Source: Streptomyces prunicolor NBRC 13075
GTDB lineage: Bacteria; Actinomycetota; Actinomycetes; Streptomycetales; Streptomycetaceae
NCBI RefSeq assembly: GCF_000367365.1
Contig: NZ_BARF01000092.1
Location: forward strand, 2,528-66,527
Length of the DNA stretch: 64,000 nt
Direction: 5' to 3'
Shown here: positions 43,093-52,062 of the stretch, one piece after another
Layout of the letters: every line of letters starts with the position of its first letter
Numbering within the stretch: position 1 is the first letter of the stretch
Notes under the pieces: generated by a model
What the model was told of the DNA's origin: nothing
Databases searched by the model: none
Seen by the model: the letters and a program-made list of their open reading frames with translations, nothing else
Position numbers and translations under genes: made by a program

Positions 43093-43637
43093 ATGGAACA
43101 CCAAGCTGGACGGCCCGGGGAGGCTTCACAAGGCATCCGCGACGCCTCCCGTATGGCCATCTCCGCAGGCGCCACCCAGCAGCTCCGCACCGGGGTACAA
43201 CCCGAAGACGCAGACCGTCCAGGCACGGGCCCGCTTCTTCGACGTGCCCCTGGTCTACCTCTTCCACGAGGTGGAGGCCGAGCGGCGGCATGAGGGGATC
43301 CAGGTGGTTGCCGCCATACGCGACCAGGGCGTGCCGGATCGCCGTGTACGCCGACGGGCTCAGCGCGTCGGGCCTGGACATGCCAAACGCCGCGATCGAC
43401 CAGGCCCATCGACTGGAAGGCATGTTGGGCGAGTCGGGCGACCCCGCACTGCTCGACGACGCGGGGAGTTCATCCCCGCCCGAATCACGGCGCGCGTCGG
43501 CCCCCTGGCTCGATCAAACACTGCCGGTTCGACCGTCTTCCATCCGCACGATCACTCTGCGACAGTCGCTACGCATGGCGGTTGCAAGGCGACGATTCGA
43601 ACAGCGACTTCCCGGCCCCGGTGATACGGAAGCCTGA
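43093..43637 (+). pseudogene. Decayed XRE-family regulator, two frame changes
   Basis: Pieces of one XRE-type regulator appear in order in three frames: GIRDASRMAISAGATQQLRTG (frame at 43093), then YNPKTQTVQARARFFDVPL, VYLFHEVEAERRHEG, VVAAIRDQGV (next frame), then RIAVYADGLSASGLDMPNA and QAHRLEGM (third frame). Intact Streptomyces regulators of this type read ...YIQQLRTGKKxNPT...ALAxFFGVPxxYLFDD...ALRxxGLS...RRLEG. The N-terminus is also incomplete. Clearly not a functional protein as written. Confidence 0.6.
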
Positions 43638-43812
43638 GCCGACGAAGGTCACCGTCGGAGTGTTCGGCCATCTCGCGGCGGTCCCGCAACGTCATCTTCC
43701 GCGCGGCCGGAGATCCGGCGTGGACATCCCGCTCCAGTTGCCGAAGGTTGGACTGATCTGCCCGCGTCGACGTGGGTGCCGTACGACGACGCAAACGGTC
43801 GGCGTCGAGGAG
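43638..43812. other. Intergenic, no gene assigned
   Basis: A short minus-strand frame (43552-43794, with MTLRDRREMAEHSDGDL) has some coding character but no start signal or family; treated as uncertain. Confidence 0.2.
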
Positions 43813-44490
43813 TCAGTGCCCCATGGAGATGCCGCCGCCGACCGGCACCCTGCCGCCGGCGTCGAGGGCGGCTTCCTCACTGGCCAGGAAGGCGATGGCC
43901 GAGGCGATCTCCTCCGGATTCCCGATCCGGCCCAGAGGAACGTCATCGGCCATGGCTGTGCCGGCCGGGCCCGGGCTCACGATATTCACGGTGATCCCGC
44001 TTGAGCCGAACTCCCTGGCCAGCGAGCGACCGAACTCGACAAGACCCGCCGTGGAGGCCGCGTCGTCGGTCTGAGTCTCGCCCTTGAGGGCGACGGCCGA
44101 GGGCACGAGGATGATCCGGCCACGCTTGGCCTTCAGCATTCCGCGGGCGGCCCACTTGACCAACTGGCAAGAGGCCGTGAGGTTCGTGTCCAGGACCACG
44201 GCGAAGTCCTCCTCGGGCGTGCGGGGCGGGTTGTCCCGGGTGATGCCGGCGTTGACCACCAAAACCTCGACCGGCCCCTGGTCGGCCTCGACCTCCTTGA
44301 AGGCGCTCTCGACCTGTTCGGGGTCGGTGATGTCGCAGTACACGGGCAGGGCTCCGTCGTGCACGAGATCGAAGGAGGCGCTTTCGGTGTAGTGGGTGAA
44401 CGCGACGTGATCGCCGCGCTGGGTGAATGCGCGGACCGCGGCGTGCCCGATTCCACGATTTCCGCCGGTGATCAGAACAGAGCGCGACAT
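43813..44490 (-). CDS. SDR-family (FabG-like) protein lacking the catalytic Tyr and Lys
   Basis: 225 residues. NAD(P)-binding motif VLITGGNRGIGHAAV at the N-terminus, VLVVNAGITRDN near 75, and VNIVSPGPAGTAM near 168 are all normal for FabG-type short-chain dehydrogenases. The active site should read SS...YxxxK; here it is PSAVALKGETQTDDAASTAG, so the Ser remains but Tyr is Asp and Lys is Thr. I checked the codons (GAC GAC GCG GCC TCC ACG). It is probably not a normal reductase; it may bind cofactor as a sensor. Divergent from an MmyB-type regulator. Confidence 0.8.
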   Translation of the reverse strand: MSRSVLITGGNRGIGHAAVRAFTQRGDHVAFTHYTESASFDLVHDGALPVYCDITDPEQVESAFKEVEADQGPVEVLVVNAGITRDNPPRTPEEDFAVVLDTNLTASCQLVKWAARGMLKAKRGRIILVPSAVALKGETQTDDAASTAGLVEFGRSLAREFGSSGITVNIVSPGPAGTAMADDVPLGRIGNPEEIASAIAFLASEEAALDAGGRVPVGGGISMGH

Positions 44491-44801
44491 GAAGATCCTT
44501 TACACGAGTCAGCTGGCTTGGTTCACCGTTGCGGAGATCGCCTCGCCGCGGCGGTGCCAGTGACAGTAGGACGTCGCTGTGTGATTCAAAGGGACGCAAA
44601 GGTTGCGCTTATCCTGGGGATGGGAACTGACAGTTCCCATTGCCCGATGAAGAGCCATTGCGTTCCGAATGCTGGACACGGTGCGCGATGTCAACTCCCT
44701 TACGTGCGGGCCGCAATGCGCTGAGCGGCCAACAGGGAAAGGGGACGCGAATACGCGGGCAATGTGACCTGAGTCTCAGCGCCTGTCGTTACGTAAGCGT
44801 T
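44491..44801. other. Divergent promoter region of SDR and MmyB-type regulator
   Basis: About 310 bp between two divergent starts, relatively AT-rich. It contains the palindrome at 44620-44640. No -35/-10 pair is clear enough to list. Confidence 0.5.
44620..44640. promoter_or_regulatory. Palindromic operator candidate
   Basis: ATGGGAACTG (44620-44629), central A, CAGTTCCCAT (44631-44640): a perfect 10-base inverted repeat in the divergent region, the natural binding site for the adjacent HTH regulator. Confidence 0.65.
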
Positions 44802-45626
44802 ATGAATGAGAGTGAGATGCAGACCCCGATAGCCACCCGCATTCTGCAGCAAGCGCGGGCGCGCCGTGATATATCAGACATACCAGGCTTTGAAGCGGCT
44901 TTCGGGACGGGTCAACCCTCCGGAATCACGCAGGAACAGACGGCCCGCCTGGCCGGCGTCAGCCGTCGCTGGTACGGCAGTCTGGAGGCCGGGCGTCCCG
45001 CCAACTACAGCGACGCGTTCCTCCAGGCCGTGCGGCGCATCCTCGATCTGAACGACGAGGAATGGGGCATCGTCTACCGCGTCATCCGCGGCCATGCCCC
45101 TGCAGTCGCCCCTGTCAGCCACCTCGGCGCTCTGCTGCCAGACGCGTTCCGCGCCTTCGTCGAGGAGAGTCGCACCTGGGCCGTCTACCTGAATGACTAC
45201 CGCTGGGACGTCCTGGCCTACAACGCCAAGGCCCTGGAGTACTTCCCGTGGATGCAGTACGGCCTCAACGTCATGGAGTGGGCCCTCGCCTGGCCTGAGG
45301 CGCGCACCCAGCTCGTCAACTGGGAAGAGGAGTGGGCCAAGCCCATGATGGCCCAGCTGCGCGTGCACGCCGAAGATTGGCGCACCGACGAGCGCATGCG
45401 GGCCGTGGTCGAAGCCGTCCGAGCCGACCCGACCGCACGCAAGCTCTGGGACGCACCCGACCTGCCCGCCATCACCCACCCGGCATCGGAACAACCCCGC
45501 CGCCTCTATTTGGCGGGCCGAGGGGACCAGGAGTTCGCCATCCGGTTCATCGCGAATAGACCCGACGAACTTCCATCATGCCGCCTCATGGTTGTCACGC
45601 CCGCAAAGGCCGTATCGAGCAACTAG
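44802..45626 (+). CDS. XRE/MmyB-type transcription regulator
   Basis: 274 residues from ATG 44802 (a second ATG at 44817). HTH region: ITQEQTARLAGVSRRWYGSLEAGRP near 40-65. The C-terminal MmyB-like ligand-binding domain contains TWAVYLNDYRWDVLAYNAKA, LEYFPWMQYGLNVMEWALAW, and MRAVVEAVRADPTARKLWD. Members of this group bind fatty-acid-like ligands and commonly control a divergent SDR gene. That arrangement, with a palindrome between, is exactly present here, so autoregulation and control of the SDR are likely. Confidence 0.85.
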   Translation: MNESEMQTPIATRILQQARARRDISDIPGFEAAFGTGQPSGITQEQTARLAGVSRRWYGSLEAGRPANYSDAFLQAVRRILDLNDEEWGIVYRVIRGHAPAVAPVSHLGALLPDAFRAFVEESRTWAVYLNDYRWDVLAYNAKALEYFPWMQYGLNVMEWALAWPEARTQLVNWEEEWAKPMMAQLRVHAEDWRTDERMRAVVEAVRADPTARKLWDAPDLPAITHPASEQPRRLYLAGRGDQEFAIRFIANRPDELPSCRLMVVTPAKAVSSN

Positions 45627-45648
45627 GTCTTGGCCTCGGCGGTCTTGG

Positions 45649-45692
45649 TCCTCGACTGATTCATTCCGGAGCTGCGGATCGGCAGTCGAGGA
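45649..45692 (+). terminator. Probable terminator after the regulator gene
   Basis: TCCTCGACTG (45649-45658) and CAGTCGAGGA (45683-45692) are exact reverse complements with a 24-base loop, 23 bp after the stop at 45626. Confidence 0.55.
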
Positions 45693-45860
45693 AAATGTCA
45701 GGCGGCGTGGCTGGCAACAGTGCGCGAATATCTCGCACCTGTGCGGCGTTATTTCCGTCCCGACTCTGCTCTAAAACCTTTTCCGCCAGGGAGGGGTGAC
45801 GGAGGATCAGCGCGATCAGGTGTGTGCCGTGGCCTAGGCTTGCAGGGAGTATTTTCTATC

Positions 45861-45897
45861 GCGCTGAAATCCCGTTGTTTCTCGGCTATTTCAGCGC
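45861..45897 (-). terminator. Inverted repeat, possible terminator of the Nudix gene
   Basis: GCGCTGAAAT (45861-45870) and ATTTCAGCGC (45888-45897) are exact reverse complements separated by 17 bases, about 110 bp past the Nudix stop. Could equally be a protein site. Confidence 0.4.
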
Positions 45898-46006
45898 CTT
45901 CGGCGCCAAACCGGGTTGCATCAGAGGCGTTTGTGAGACGAGAGGAACTGGCCGCGGTTCGCCTCGAACGGGTGTAACTCCACGAGGCTCACCGGTTCGT
46001 GCCCGG

Positions 46007-46825
46007 TCAATGTGTCCGGGCCAGGGCCAAGAACTGGTCGGCGGCACGCATCCAGGACGCCTCTGCGTTGTCCCCGTCGTGACCGGACTCGAGTTCGTCG
46101 AGAATCGCGGCGCCCTGTGCGTAACGGCCCACGGCGAGATCGAGCCACACCAGGCTGAGCCGGTCGTCCGCGATGGGATCGCGCAAGGCGGCCACCGTGT
46201 ACGCCCCCCACGCGGCCCTCGCGAGATCGTCTCTTCGCGTCGGGAGACCTCCGCCGATCGCCCGCAGTTGGGCACTGGTGCGCTGCACGGCAGCATCCGA
46301 TGCGGCGTCACCGAGTGCATGGGGGAACGCCGCCTGCAGCGCCATGAAGTCCGGCTCCACCAGCTCGTGCCACGGGCGCCACTGAGTTCGTAGCGATTCG
46401 CCGGCATCGAGTGACACCGGACCCGGAGTGCAGCCGTGGGCGAGGAACAGGTGAGCCCTCTCTGTGGCGACGGCGTGCGCGGTGGCCACCATGCCCAGCG
46501 GATACAGCCACGCAGCCCGAAGTCCCGTCTCCTCCGCGAGTTCTCGGCGTGCGGCGTCGACGGGTTCCTCGCCGTCGTCAACGGCGCCTCCAGGCAGATC
46601 GGTGATCTCCGTGTCGTGGAGGTAGTGGTGTTGGGTGACCATGGCCACCCGTCCGCGGTGGACGGCCAGGACTCGGACGGGGTCCGGCGCGGCCACGTGC
46701 GGATACTCCACCGTGACACCGTCGGGGCGCGTGGCATCGTCTACCTTCAGCCGGACACTGTCATGCGGGCCACCTGTGAAGAGGACGCGGCTGTCCCTGC
46801 GGTGCCATCGGCCGTCGCTGCTCAT
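46007..46825 (-). CDS. Nudix hydrolase
   Basis: 272 residues from ATG 46825. The Nudix box is complete near residues 82-104: GGAVDDGEEPVDAARREL followed by AEETGL (GX5EX7REXXEEXGX). The first 60 residues form the usual beta region (VRVLAVHRGRVAMVTQHHY). The ~100-residue C-terminal extension is helical (LQAAFPHALGDAASDAAVQ, LVWLDLAVGRYAQGA). Nudix enzymes hydrolyse nucleoside diphosphates linked to another group; the substrate (ADP-ribose type, dNTP or other) cannot be set here. Confidence 0.85.
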   Translation of the reverse strand: MSSDGRWHRRDSRVLFTGGPHDSVRLKVDDATRPDGVTVEYPHVAAPDPVRVLAVHRGRVAMVTQHHYLHDTEITDLPGGAVDDGEEPVDAARRELAEETGLRAAWLYPLGMVATAHAVATERAHLFLAHGCTPGPVSLDAGESLRTQWRPWHELVEPDFMALQAAFPHALGDAASDAAVQRTSAQLRAIGGGLPTRRDDLARAAWGAYTVAALRDPIADDRLSLVWLDLAVGRYAQGAAILDELESGHDGDNAEASWMRAADQFLALARTH

Positions 46826-47169
46826 GCGCGGGACTTTACTGGCGTGACGGGCGGGGGGAATACTCGATCTTCGGCTCCGGCGAGGTGTACCGATAAATGC
46901 CTGCCAGAGCACACCTGGCTGGCCGCCATCGGGCTAATTGTCGGCAGGCCCGAGGTCAAAGGTGTTGATGCGGTCAGCGGTGTCCCTGTGCCGACGCGGC
47001 CTAGGACGTCAGTCTGCGGCCTACGGCCCGACGGCGGTGGAGGCCGCGGCTGTTCGTCGTGAAGGGGCGGTAGGACCGTGAGGGCCCACACTCGTCACGT
47101 CCGAGGTTGAAAAATACCTAGTAGGACCGGCGTTGGCGGCGCCCTCCTCCCGCTCGTACGGTAGCGGCC
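46826..47169. other. Intergenic region between divergent genes, no gene seen
   Basis: Holds the upstream regions of the Nudix gene and of the gene at 47170. An AT-rich patch near 47105-47125 (TTGAAAAATACC) may be promoter-related. Confidence 0.3.
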
Positions 47170-47754
47170 ATGACCGAGACCTCGGACCAGAGCAGGTTGA
47201 GCGAGATTGCCCGCTCACTCAACCGCTACCACTGGCAGCCCACCGATGAGGAGGCCACGTGCGGCGCAGCCTTCTTCCAACTGGTGAAGAACATGGAGGA
47301 GAAGGATCACGGTTTCCCCCGGGGTACCGAGCCGTGGACGCCGCGCCTGCATACAGAGGATGTCGCCGTGCTGGCCGACGAAGTCACCGTGCTGCGGGAG
47401 GAGTTCTTGCCCGAGTGGCGCGAACGTCTTCCCGTTGGCTCGCCCATGGCCGAGCTGGTCGACATGTACATCCAAGGCGCGCAGCCGGTGGTGCGGCACG
47501 CGGACGCGGTACTGGCCGCCTGGCGCACGGCCGCCCTGCCGGAGCCGACCGCTGACGAAATCGCCTACCGCACCAGATATTCGGGCGCTCCGGCAGAGGA
47601 CGTCGCTACCCAACTGCGGTTCGGGACCGCTGCCAGCTGGGAGGAGGAGCCTTCTCGGCGCTTGTTGTGGGAGGAGATGGGGCCTGCGTGGAACCATCTG
47701 GGGGCGGTGCGCTCTACCTTGATGGCCGCGACGAGTGGGGACGTTGAGTACTGA
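47170..47754 (+). CDS. Hypothetical protein, 194 residues
   Basis: Starts MTETSDQSRLSEIARSLNRY at 47170. Helical and acidic: EVTVLREEFLPEWRERLPVG, LVDMYIQGAQPVVRHADAVL, SRRLLWEEMGPAWNHLGAV. No recognised family, membrane segment or catalytic motif. Stand-alone gene. Confidence 0.6.
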   Translation: MTETSDQSRLSEIARSLNRYHWQPTDEEATCGAAFFQLVKNMEEKDHGFPRGTEPWTPRLHTEDVAVLADEVTVLREEFLPEWRERLPVGSPMAELVDMYIQGAQPVVRHADAVLAAWRTAALPEPTADEIAYRTRYSGAPAEDVATQLRFGTAASWEEEPSRRLLWEEMGPAWNHLGAVRSTLMAATSGDVEY

Positions 47755-47983
47755 CGGCTCGATACTGGCCCGGCCGGTCAGGTGCGTGAAGGCCGGCTGG
47801 GGAACGTGGGCTGTGTGATGTGGTTTCGTCGGCGCACGGGCCCCGAGAGCGTACGTAGTCGCTTCAACTGCACGGCCGACCGCGGTCAGCCGAGGTGACC
47901 GGTGACGACGACCTTCGTGGCTGCGTTGTCCTGGGCCGGTAGCGTTTGCTGGAAGATCGGCACCGGGATTCCAGGGAGTTGGG

Positions 47984-48397
47984 ATGACGACTGAGGCACA
48001 GGTCGCGCAGGCGCTGCGCGAGGCACGGGACGCAGCGGTCACTGAAGCACGCGAGCACGCGGCGTGCGCGGTCCAAGCGGTGGACGACGCTGACGCTCCA
48101 CCGCTCAACTATGGAGGGCTGCTGGTGCAGATCCGAACCTCGGCTGAAGCGAAGTGGTGGCAGAAGGTGTTCGCCTCCCTCGGCCCGCTTACAGACCGGG
48201 CGCAGATCAATAGAGCACTTCTGCGGTCGGCGGAGGCACAGCAGATGGTTGACGAGCGCGAGGCCGTACCGCAGCCGAGCGGCGAGGACGTCGGGGATCT
48301 GTTCATCCATGCGGTCCGACAGGTGGAGGTCAAGGCTTACCGCCGGTTCATTGACGCCGTCGAGCGCGCTGTGGCACCGATCCTGACCGAGGTCTAG
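47984..48397 (+). CDS. Hypothetical protein, 137 residues
   Basis: ATG 47984 after GGGAG. Helical with an Ala-rich start (AQVAQALREARDAAVTEARE), then LLVQIRTSAEAKWWQKVFAS and VEVKAYRRFIDAVERAVAPI. No family recognised. A nine-base G run (48419-48427) follows the stop. Confidence 0.6.
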   Translation: MTTEAQVAQALREARDAAVTEAREHAACAVQAVDDADAPPLNYGGLLVQIRTSAEAKWWQKVFASLGPLTDRAQINRALLRSAEAQQMVDEREAVPQPSGEDVGDLFIHAVRQVEVKAYRRFIDAVERAVAPILTEV

Positions 48398-49038
48398 CCA
48401 ATCGCCGCTCCCGGCCAAGGGGGGGGGAGCAGCACCGAACTCGCCGCTCGGCTTGGCGAGCTGATCCGGTTGGCAAGTACGCTCCGTGGCAGGGATGTTG
48501 ACGAGCTGCTGAAGCAGTCGCGGGAGGCGTGGTTGCCTTCGACATGGGACGGGTGCCTTATGTGGGCCTCAGGTCTGGTCTCGTGGCATCTCGCCCAGCG
48601 GCCCTCGGTATGGGCACCGCTTCAACAGGTTCCGGAGCAGGGGGAGGGGAGTTGTACATCGACCGAACCCAAACCGGGCTCTACGAGAAAGAGGCGTCAG
48701 CCACTTCGCCGACCGACGCTACCCAGTGCAGGACAAAGCCGGCCGCGACGAAGTCGAGGGTGACCGGCGGCGACGCGCTCGCACGGATCGGGGACAGCCG
48801 GGTCGTCTCCTCAGGGAGGCGATGCGACACGATCTCGGAGCCGACAGCATGCCCAACTGGCAGGATGTACACCGGTGTTCGGGTGAACGATGCCCGCCCG
48901 TGGAGACCCAAGCGGTGAAGACAGCTGTGACCTTCGCTGCGGACGGGCCGGTACCGGGCTCATCAGCCTGGGCACCAGGGGCTCGCCATCATCGCCGACG
49001 GCCAACTCCTGTGCTGGCAGGCGCCGTTCGTAAGGTCC
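48398..49038. other. Gene-free region with degenerate coding pieces
   Basis: After the G9 run the + strand encodes STELAARLGELIRLASTLRG and DVDELLKQSREAW without any start codon, then pieces such as MGRVPYVGLRSGLVA and GELYIDRTQTGLYEKEAS in another frame. These look like worn-down gene remnants; no family identified. Confidence 0.35.
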
Positions 49039-49695
49039 TCAGACCTGAGTGGTCCGCGGATCCGCGACGTGAGCCGTGCCGGGCGCCTGGGTGAGGACCA
49101 CGGCGGTGGGCTCACCCGTGTCGGGGCATGGCCGGTAGATGACGTGGTACTCGCGGGCGAACCGGTTGGCTTCCGCCTCGGAGCAGGTGAGGCGGTACAG
49201 GTAGAGGCCGTAGGCGACCGAGGTGATCTGCTGCTGCGTCAGGCAGAGCCGCCAGCGGTTGTCCGTACGGCTGAAGTGCGCGGCGTGTACGCGTTCGGCG
49301 AGTCCGTCGGCGGGCGGGGTGGTCAGTTCGGCGGCAAGGGCGACGAATCGGCGCAGGGCGTCCATCTGCGCGGGGCGCAGGTGCACGCGCTGCTCACCGG
49401 GGGCGGGTTCATCCGGGTCCTGCACGGGAAGCGGCAGCGCACGTGCGTAGAGCAGAGCGTCGCGCCCATGCGGGGTCAGACGCGCCGCCCACCGTACGGG
49501 CCGCGAGGTGAGCGCGGAGAGTTCGGCACGGGTATCCCGGTCGGCCAGTTCAGCAAGTCCCTCACTCACCACTCGGTCGACGCCGTACTGAACCGTGGCG
49601 GAGGCCTGGTCGTCCAGGACCCAGCCGTGGCCGGCTGCCTGCTTGCCCGCGTCGAGCATTTCCAGTGCGGCGAGCCGCTTGTCCCTGATGCGCAT
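49039..49695 (-). CDS. Putative winged-helix regulator-like protein
   Basis: 218 residues when started at ATG 49695 (GAGG seven bases upstream); the upstream open frame is antisense to the next gene. N-terminal part: RLAALEMLDAGKQAAG, VQYGVDRVVSEGLAELADRD, AARLTPHGRDALLYARA, a winged-helix-like layout ending in the LTxxGRxAL motif of MarR/PadR types. C-terminal half: LRPAQMDALRRFVALAAELT, LTQQQITSVAYGLYLYRLT, ANRFAREYHVIY. Divergent from the gene at 49906, with which it may be co-regulated. Confidence 0.6.
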   Translation of the reverse strand: MRIRDKRLAALEMLDAGKQAAGHGWVLDDQASATVQYGVDRVVSEGLAELADRDTRAELSALTSRPVRWAARLTPHGRDALLYARALPLPVQDPDEPAPGEQRVHLRPAQMDALRRFVALAAELTTPPADGLAERVHAAHFSRTDNRWRLCLTQQQITSVAYGLYLYRLTCSEAEANRFAREYHVIYRPCPDTGEPTAVVLTQAPGTAHVADPRTTQV

Positions 49696-49905
49696 GCACG
49701 GCCTCGTTCCCCTCCGGTCCACCACCTGATCGCCATTGTCGGGTTGGGCGGATCGGGCTGTCGCGGTAATCAGCACGGTTCGTCCGGAGCCCGACGCCTC
49801 CGGACCGCCCACGGACGAGTTCGATCTCCAGGTTGCTGATGCACCCGGCGGTGTGGCATGCGCTGATACCGTCGTTGAACACGCTGTTGGAGGAGGCGAG
49901 TTGTC

Positions 49906-50772
49906 GTGACCGATCTGATGAGTCAGCTGCCGCAGCCGATCGTGGAGCGGATGGGCCGGATGAGCGGCATGGCGATGCGCAGCATCATCGCGCTCATGGA
50001 CGAACAGCCCGACACCTACGCCGCCCTGGTGGAGCGGATCGGCACCTGGGACGACGACCCGGGCCGCACTCCCTACCCCCGGCCGCGCTACGAATTCGCC
50101 CTCCAAGAAGCCCTGCGGATCGTCGGCGACGCGATGACCGCCATCTCGGAGCGGTCCCCTCTGCCCAACGAGCCGGTGGTGGAGGGCGCCCGCGACTATG
50201 TCGAGCGGTTCGCGCCCGCCCAGTTCCGCGATGAGGCGCTGGCCAAGCTGGACGCCATCCCGCCCGGCCACGAGCCGGTGGACTTCGGCGGCGAGGGTGG
50301 CGAGGGTGTCGGGCCGGTGGACTTCGTGGTCGCCACGGCAGTGGCCGGATGGCTGGTGAGCGGGGCCGGCGGACGCATGGCGACGCAGGAGAACATCCGG
50401 CTGATGCTGCTCAGGCAGGCCCGCAGCGCGGAGAGCACCGCGACCGGCGCCCCGGAGCGCGAACAGATCAACGAGGTCAGCGACGACGCCGCGCTCGCCC
50501 TGCTGGCCGACCTGTACGACGAGGACTACGCCGGGCTCATCCCCCCAGACCCGAAGCGCCGGGGACCGTGGGAGTGGGACATGCTCGCCGTCCTCAAAAC
50601 GCACCTGCTGGAAACCCCGGCCGAGGCGACCACGGACGAGCAGCGCCAGACGCTGAAAGAAAAACTCCTCACCGTTTTGCAGGCCGCCGCAGCCACGCAG
50701 AAACCCAAACCAACGGTGCGACCGGTAGGCAAACGAAACCAGCCGAAGCGGAAGCCGCGGCGCAAACGCTAA
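49906..50772 (+). CDS. Hypothetical protein with strongly basic C-terminus
   Basis: 288 residues from GTG 49906 with GGAGGAGGCGAG upstream. Helical N-terminus (LMSQLPQPIVERMGRMSGMA), then GPVDFVVATAVAGWLVSGAG, a moderately hydrophobic stretch that is too short of charge-free length to call a membrane segment, and an acidic middle (LLADLYDEDYAGLIPPD). The last 25 residues (PVGKRNQPKRKPRRKR) could bind nucleic acid. Family unknown. Confidence 0.6.
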   Translation: MTDLMSQLPQPIVERMGRMSGMAMRSIIALMDEQPDTYAALVERIGTWDDDPGRTPYPRPRYEFALQEALRIVGDAMTAISERSPLPNEPVVEGARDYVERFAPAQFRDEALAKLDAIPPGHEPVDFGGEGGEGVGPVDFVVATAVAGWLVSGAGGRMATQENIRLMLLRQARSAESTATGAPEREQINEVSDDAALALLADLYDEDYAGLIPPDPKRRGPWEWDMLAVLKTHLLETPAEATTDEQRQTLKEKLLTVLQAAAATQKPKPTVRPVGKRNQPKRKPRRKR

Positions 50773-50823
50773 TACTCCAGCAGGACTTCAACGTTGTGGA
50801 GTAGGTGGGGCGGAGTGCTTGGG

Positions 50824-51507
50824 ATGCAGCAGCAGACGCCAGGGGCAGACGGCTGGACGGGGACGGCCGTGGTCCGGGTCGAGGCGCGGCTTGTCGGCGG
50901 CCGGGATTCCGATGGTGTGCCGGCAGTCGATCTGAGCCGTCATGACCCGCGGTCCCTGCCGGAGCCGGACCCGGAGCTGTTCAACAACTTCCTGGTCGCC
51001 TTCGAACCGAGTGCGCAGGAAGACCCGTGGCACCAGGACATGTTCAGGCGTGGGGTCATGACGTCGGCAGCGGTGGCATCCCGGGGCGGAACCGACGAGG
51101 TGCCGGACATGGTCGTGGACCGGCTCTTCTGCACGCTGTCCGCGGACAGCGCGTGCGTGGCGGTAGCGATCGTGGATCGTCACACGTGCCGGGCGGGGCT
51201 GCGGCCCCGGATGCCGTGGGACCAGCGGCCCAGGATGCGATGGTTCACCGAGAGCCACGACGGCATGCTGCTGACCATGACCTGCCCGGACCCCGACGCG
51301 CCGGTGGAACTGTTTCCGGCCCTGCTCCACACCTGGGCCTCCTGGTCGTACCGGCGCGCACTCCGGCTGAGCGGGCCGGAGATCGAGAACCGGGAAGTGC
51401 CGCAGCCTCCCGCGCGCCTCGACCTGGTGGTCAAGGACCGCTGCTTCCCTGTCCAGCTGAGGGACTTCACGCCCCATACGTGGTTCACGCCCAACACATG
51501 GCGCTAG
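50824..51507 (+). CDS. Hypothetical protein, 227 residues
   Basis: Start chosen at ATG 50824, which has CGGAG upstream; the frame is open to a TTG at 50794. Alpha/beta: AVVRVEARLVGGRDSDG, ACVAVAIVDRHTCRAGLRP, WFTESHDGMLLTMTCPDPD, LFPALLHTWASWSYRRALR. No recognised family. 51 bp downstream of the previous stop, so possibly in one operon. Confidence 0.55.
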   Translation: MQQQTPGADGWTGTAVVRVEARLVGGRDSDGVPAVDLSRHDPRSLPEPDPELFNNFLVAFEPSAQEDPWHQDMFRRGVMTSAAVASRGGTDEVPDMVVDRLFCTLSADSACVAVAIVDRHTCRAGLRPRMPWDQRPRMRWFTESHDGMLLTMTCPDPDAPVELFPALLHTWASWSYRRALRLSGPEIENREVPQPPARLDLVVKDRCFPVQLRDFTPHTWFTPNTWR

Positions 51508-51620
51508 TCGCATCACACCACCCCGCCCCCACCGCCTGAAAGCGCCGGTCATACGTGCCAAGGCTTCGATGGCAGGATGCGGGAAGCACCAGGGCGGGTG
51601 ACTGAGACCGAGGAGGAAGC

Positions 51621-51885
51621 GTGCCGAACCCGGCGGGGAGCGACGCCGCGCGGACGCTGCTGGCAGGAATCACGCTGCCGGCGCCCCCCGTTGTGATTCC
51701 CCGGCAGATCGGGCACGACGCGGCAGCCGCCGTGCCGGTCGAGCACCTCGCCGCGCTGGAGAAAGCCGCTGCCGGGGCCTCGGTCGTGGCGGTGCAGATG
51801 GCCGACCGGGAAGCCCGGCGCGCGCTGTTGGCCGATTGGGTGTACCGCAACGCCGCCCAATTCCCTGGCGGGCAGCTGTACTTCG
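51621..51885 (+). pseudogene. 5' part of an NB-ARC-like gene, cut by IS21-family element
   Basis: 88 codons are host sequence: VVIPRQIGHDAAAAVPVEHL, GASVVAVQMADREARRALLA, and FPGGQLYF at the break. FPGGQLY is the strand found in Streptomyces NB-ARC/STAND proteins. The P-loop that should precede it (GxxGxGKT) is replaced by QMADREARRAL, so nucleotide binding was probably already lost. The frame runs into the IS and stops at 52019. The remainder resumes at 54527. Confidence 0.7.
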
Positions 51886-52062
51886 TGTCGGCGATCGCGT
51901 TTTTCCCCAGCTTGAGTGGTTTGAGCACTTTGTTATTCCTCATCCTGAATTCTCCTAATTGGCCATGGGTACGGCGGAGTTCGGGATCGAGGGACCTGGT
52001 CATCGCGGAGTTCGCGTGAGCGGCCCTCGACCTGTGGTTGGGAAGGCCGATGGGCAGCCCGG

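Larger units (their letters stand above)
45627..46006. other. Intergenic region with two stem-loops
   Basis: No gene. It holds the hairpins at 45649-45692 and 45861-45897 and a locally AT-rich stretch around 45740-45785. Confidence 0.4.

Noticed and set aside
43585-43625. tRNA-like T-arm sequence (GTTCGAATC) on the minus strand
   Set aside because: No anticodon or acceptor stem can be folded around it; a cloverleaf is not supported.
49696-50604. Upstream extension of the minus-strand gene at 49039
   Set aside because: The extension is antisense to the well-supported gene at 49906; the ATG at 49695 has a ribosome site.
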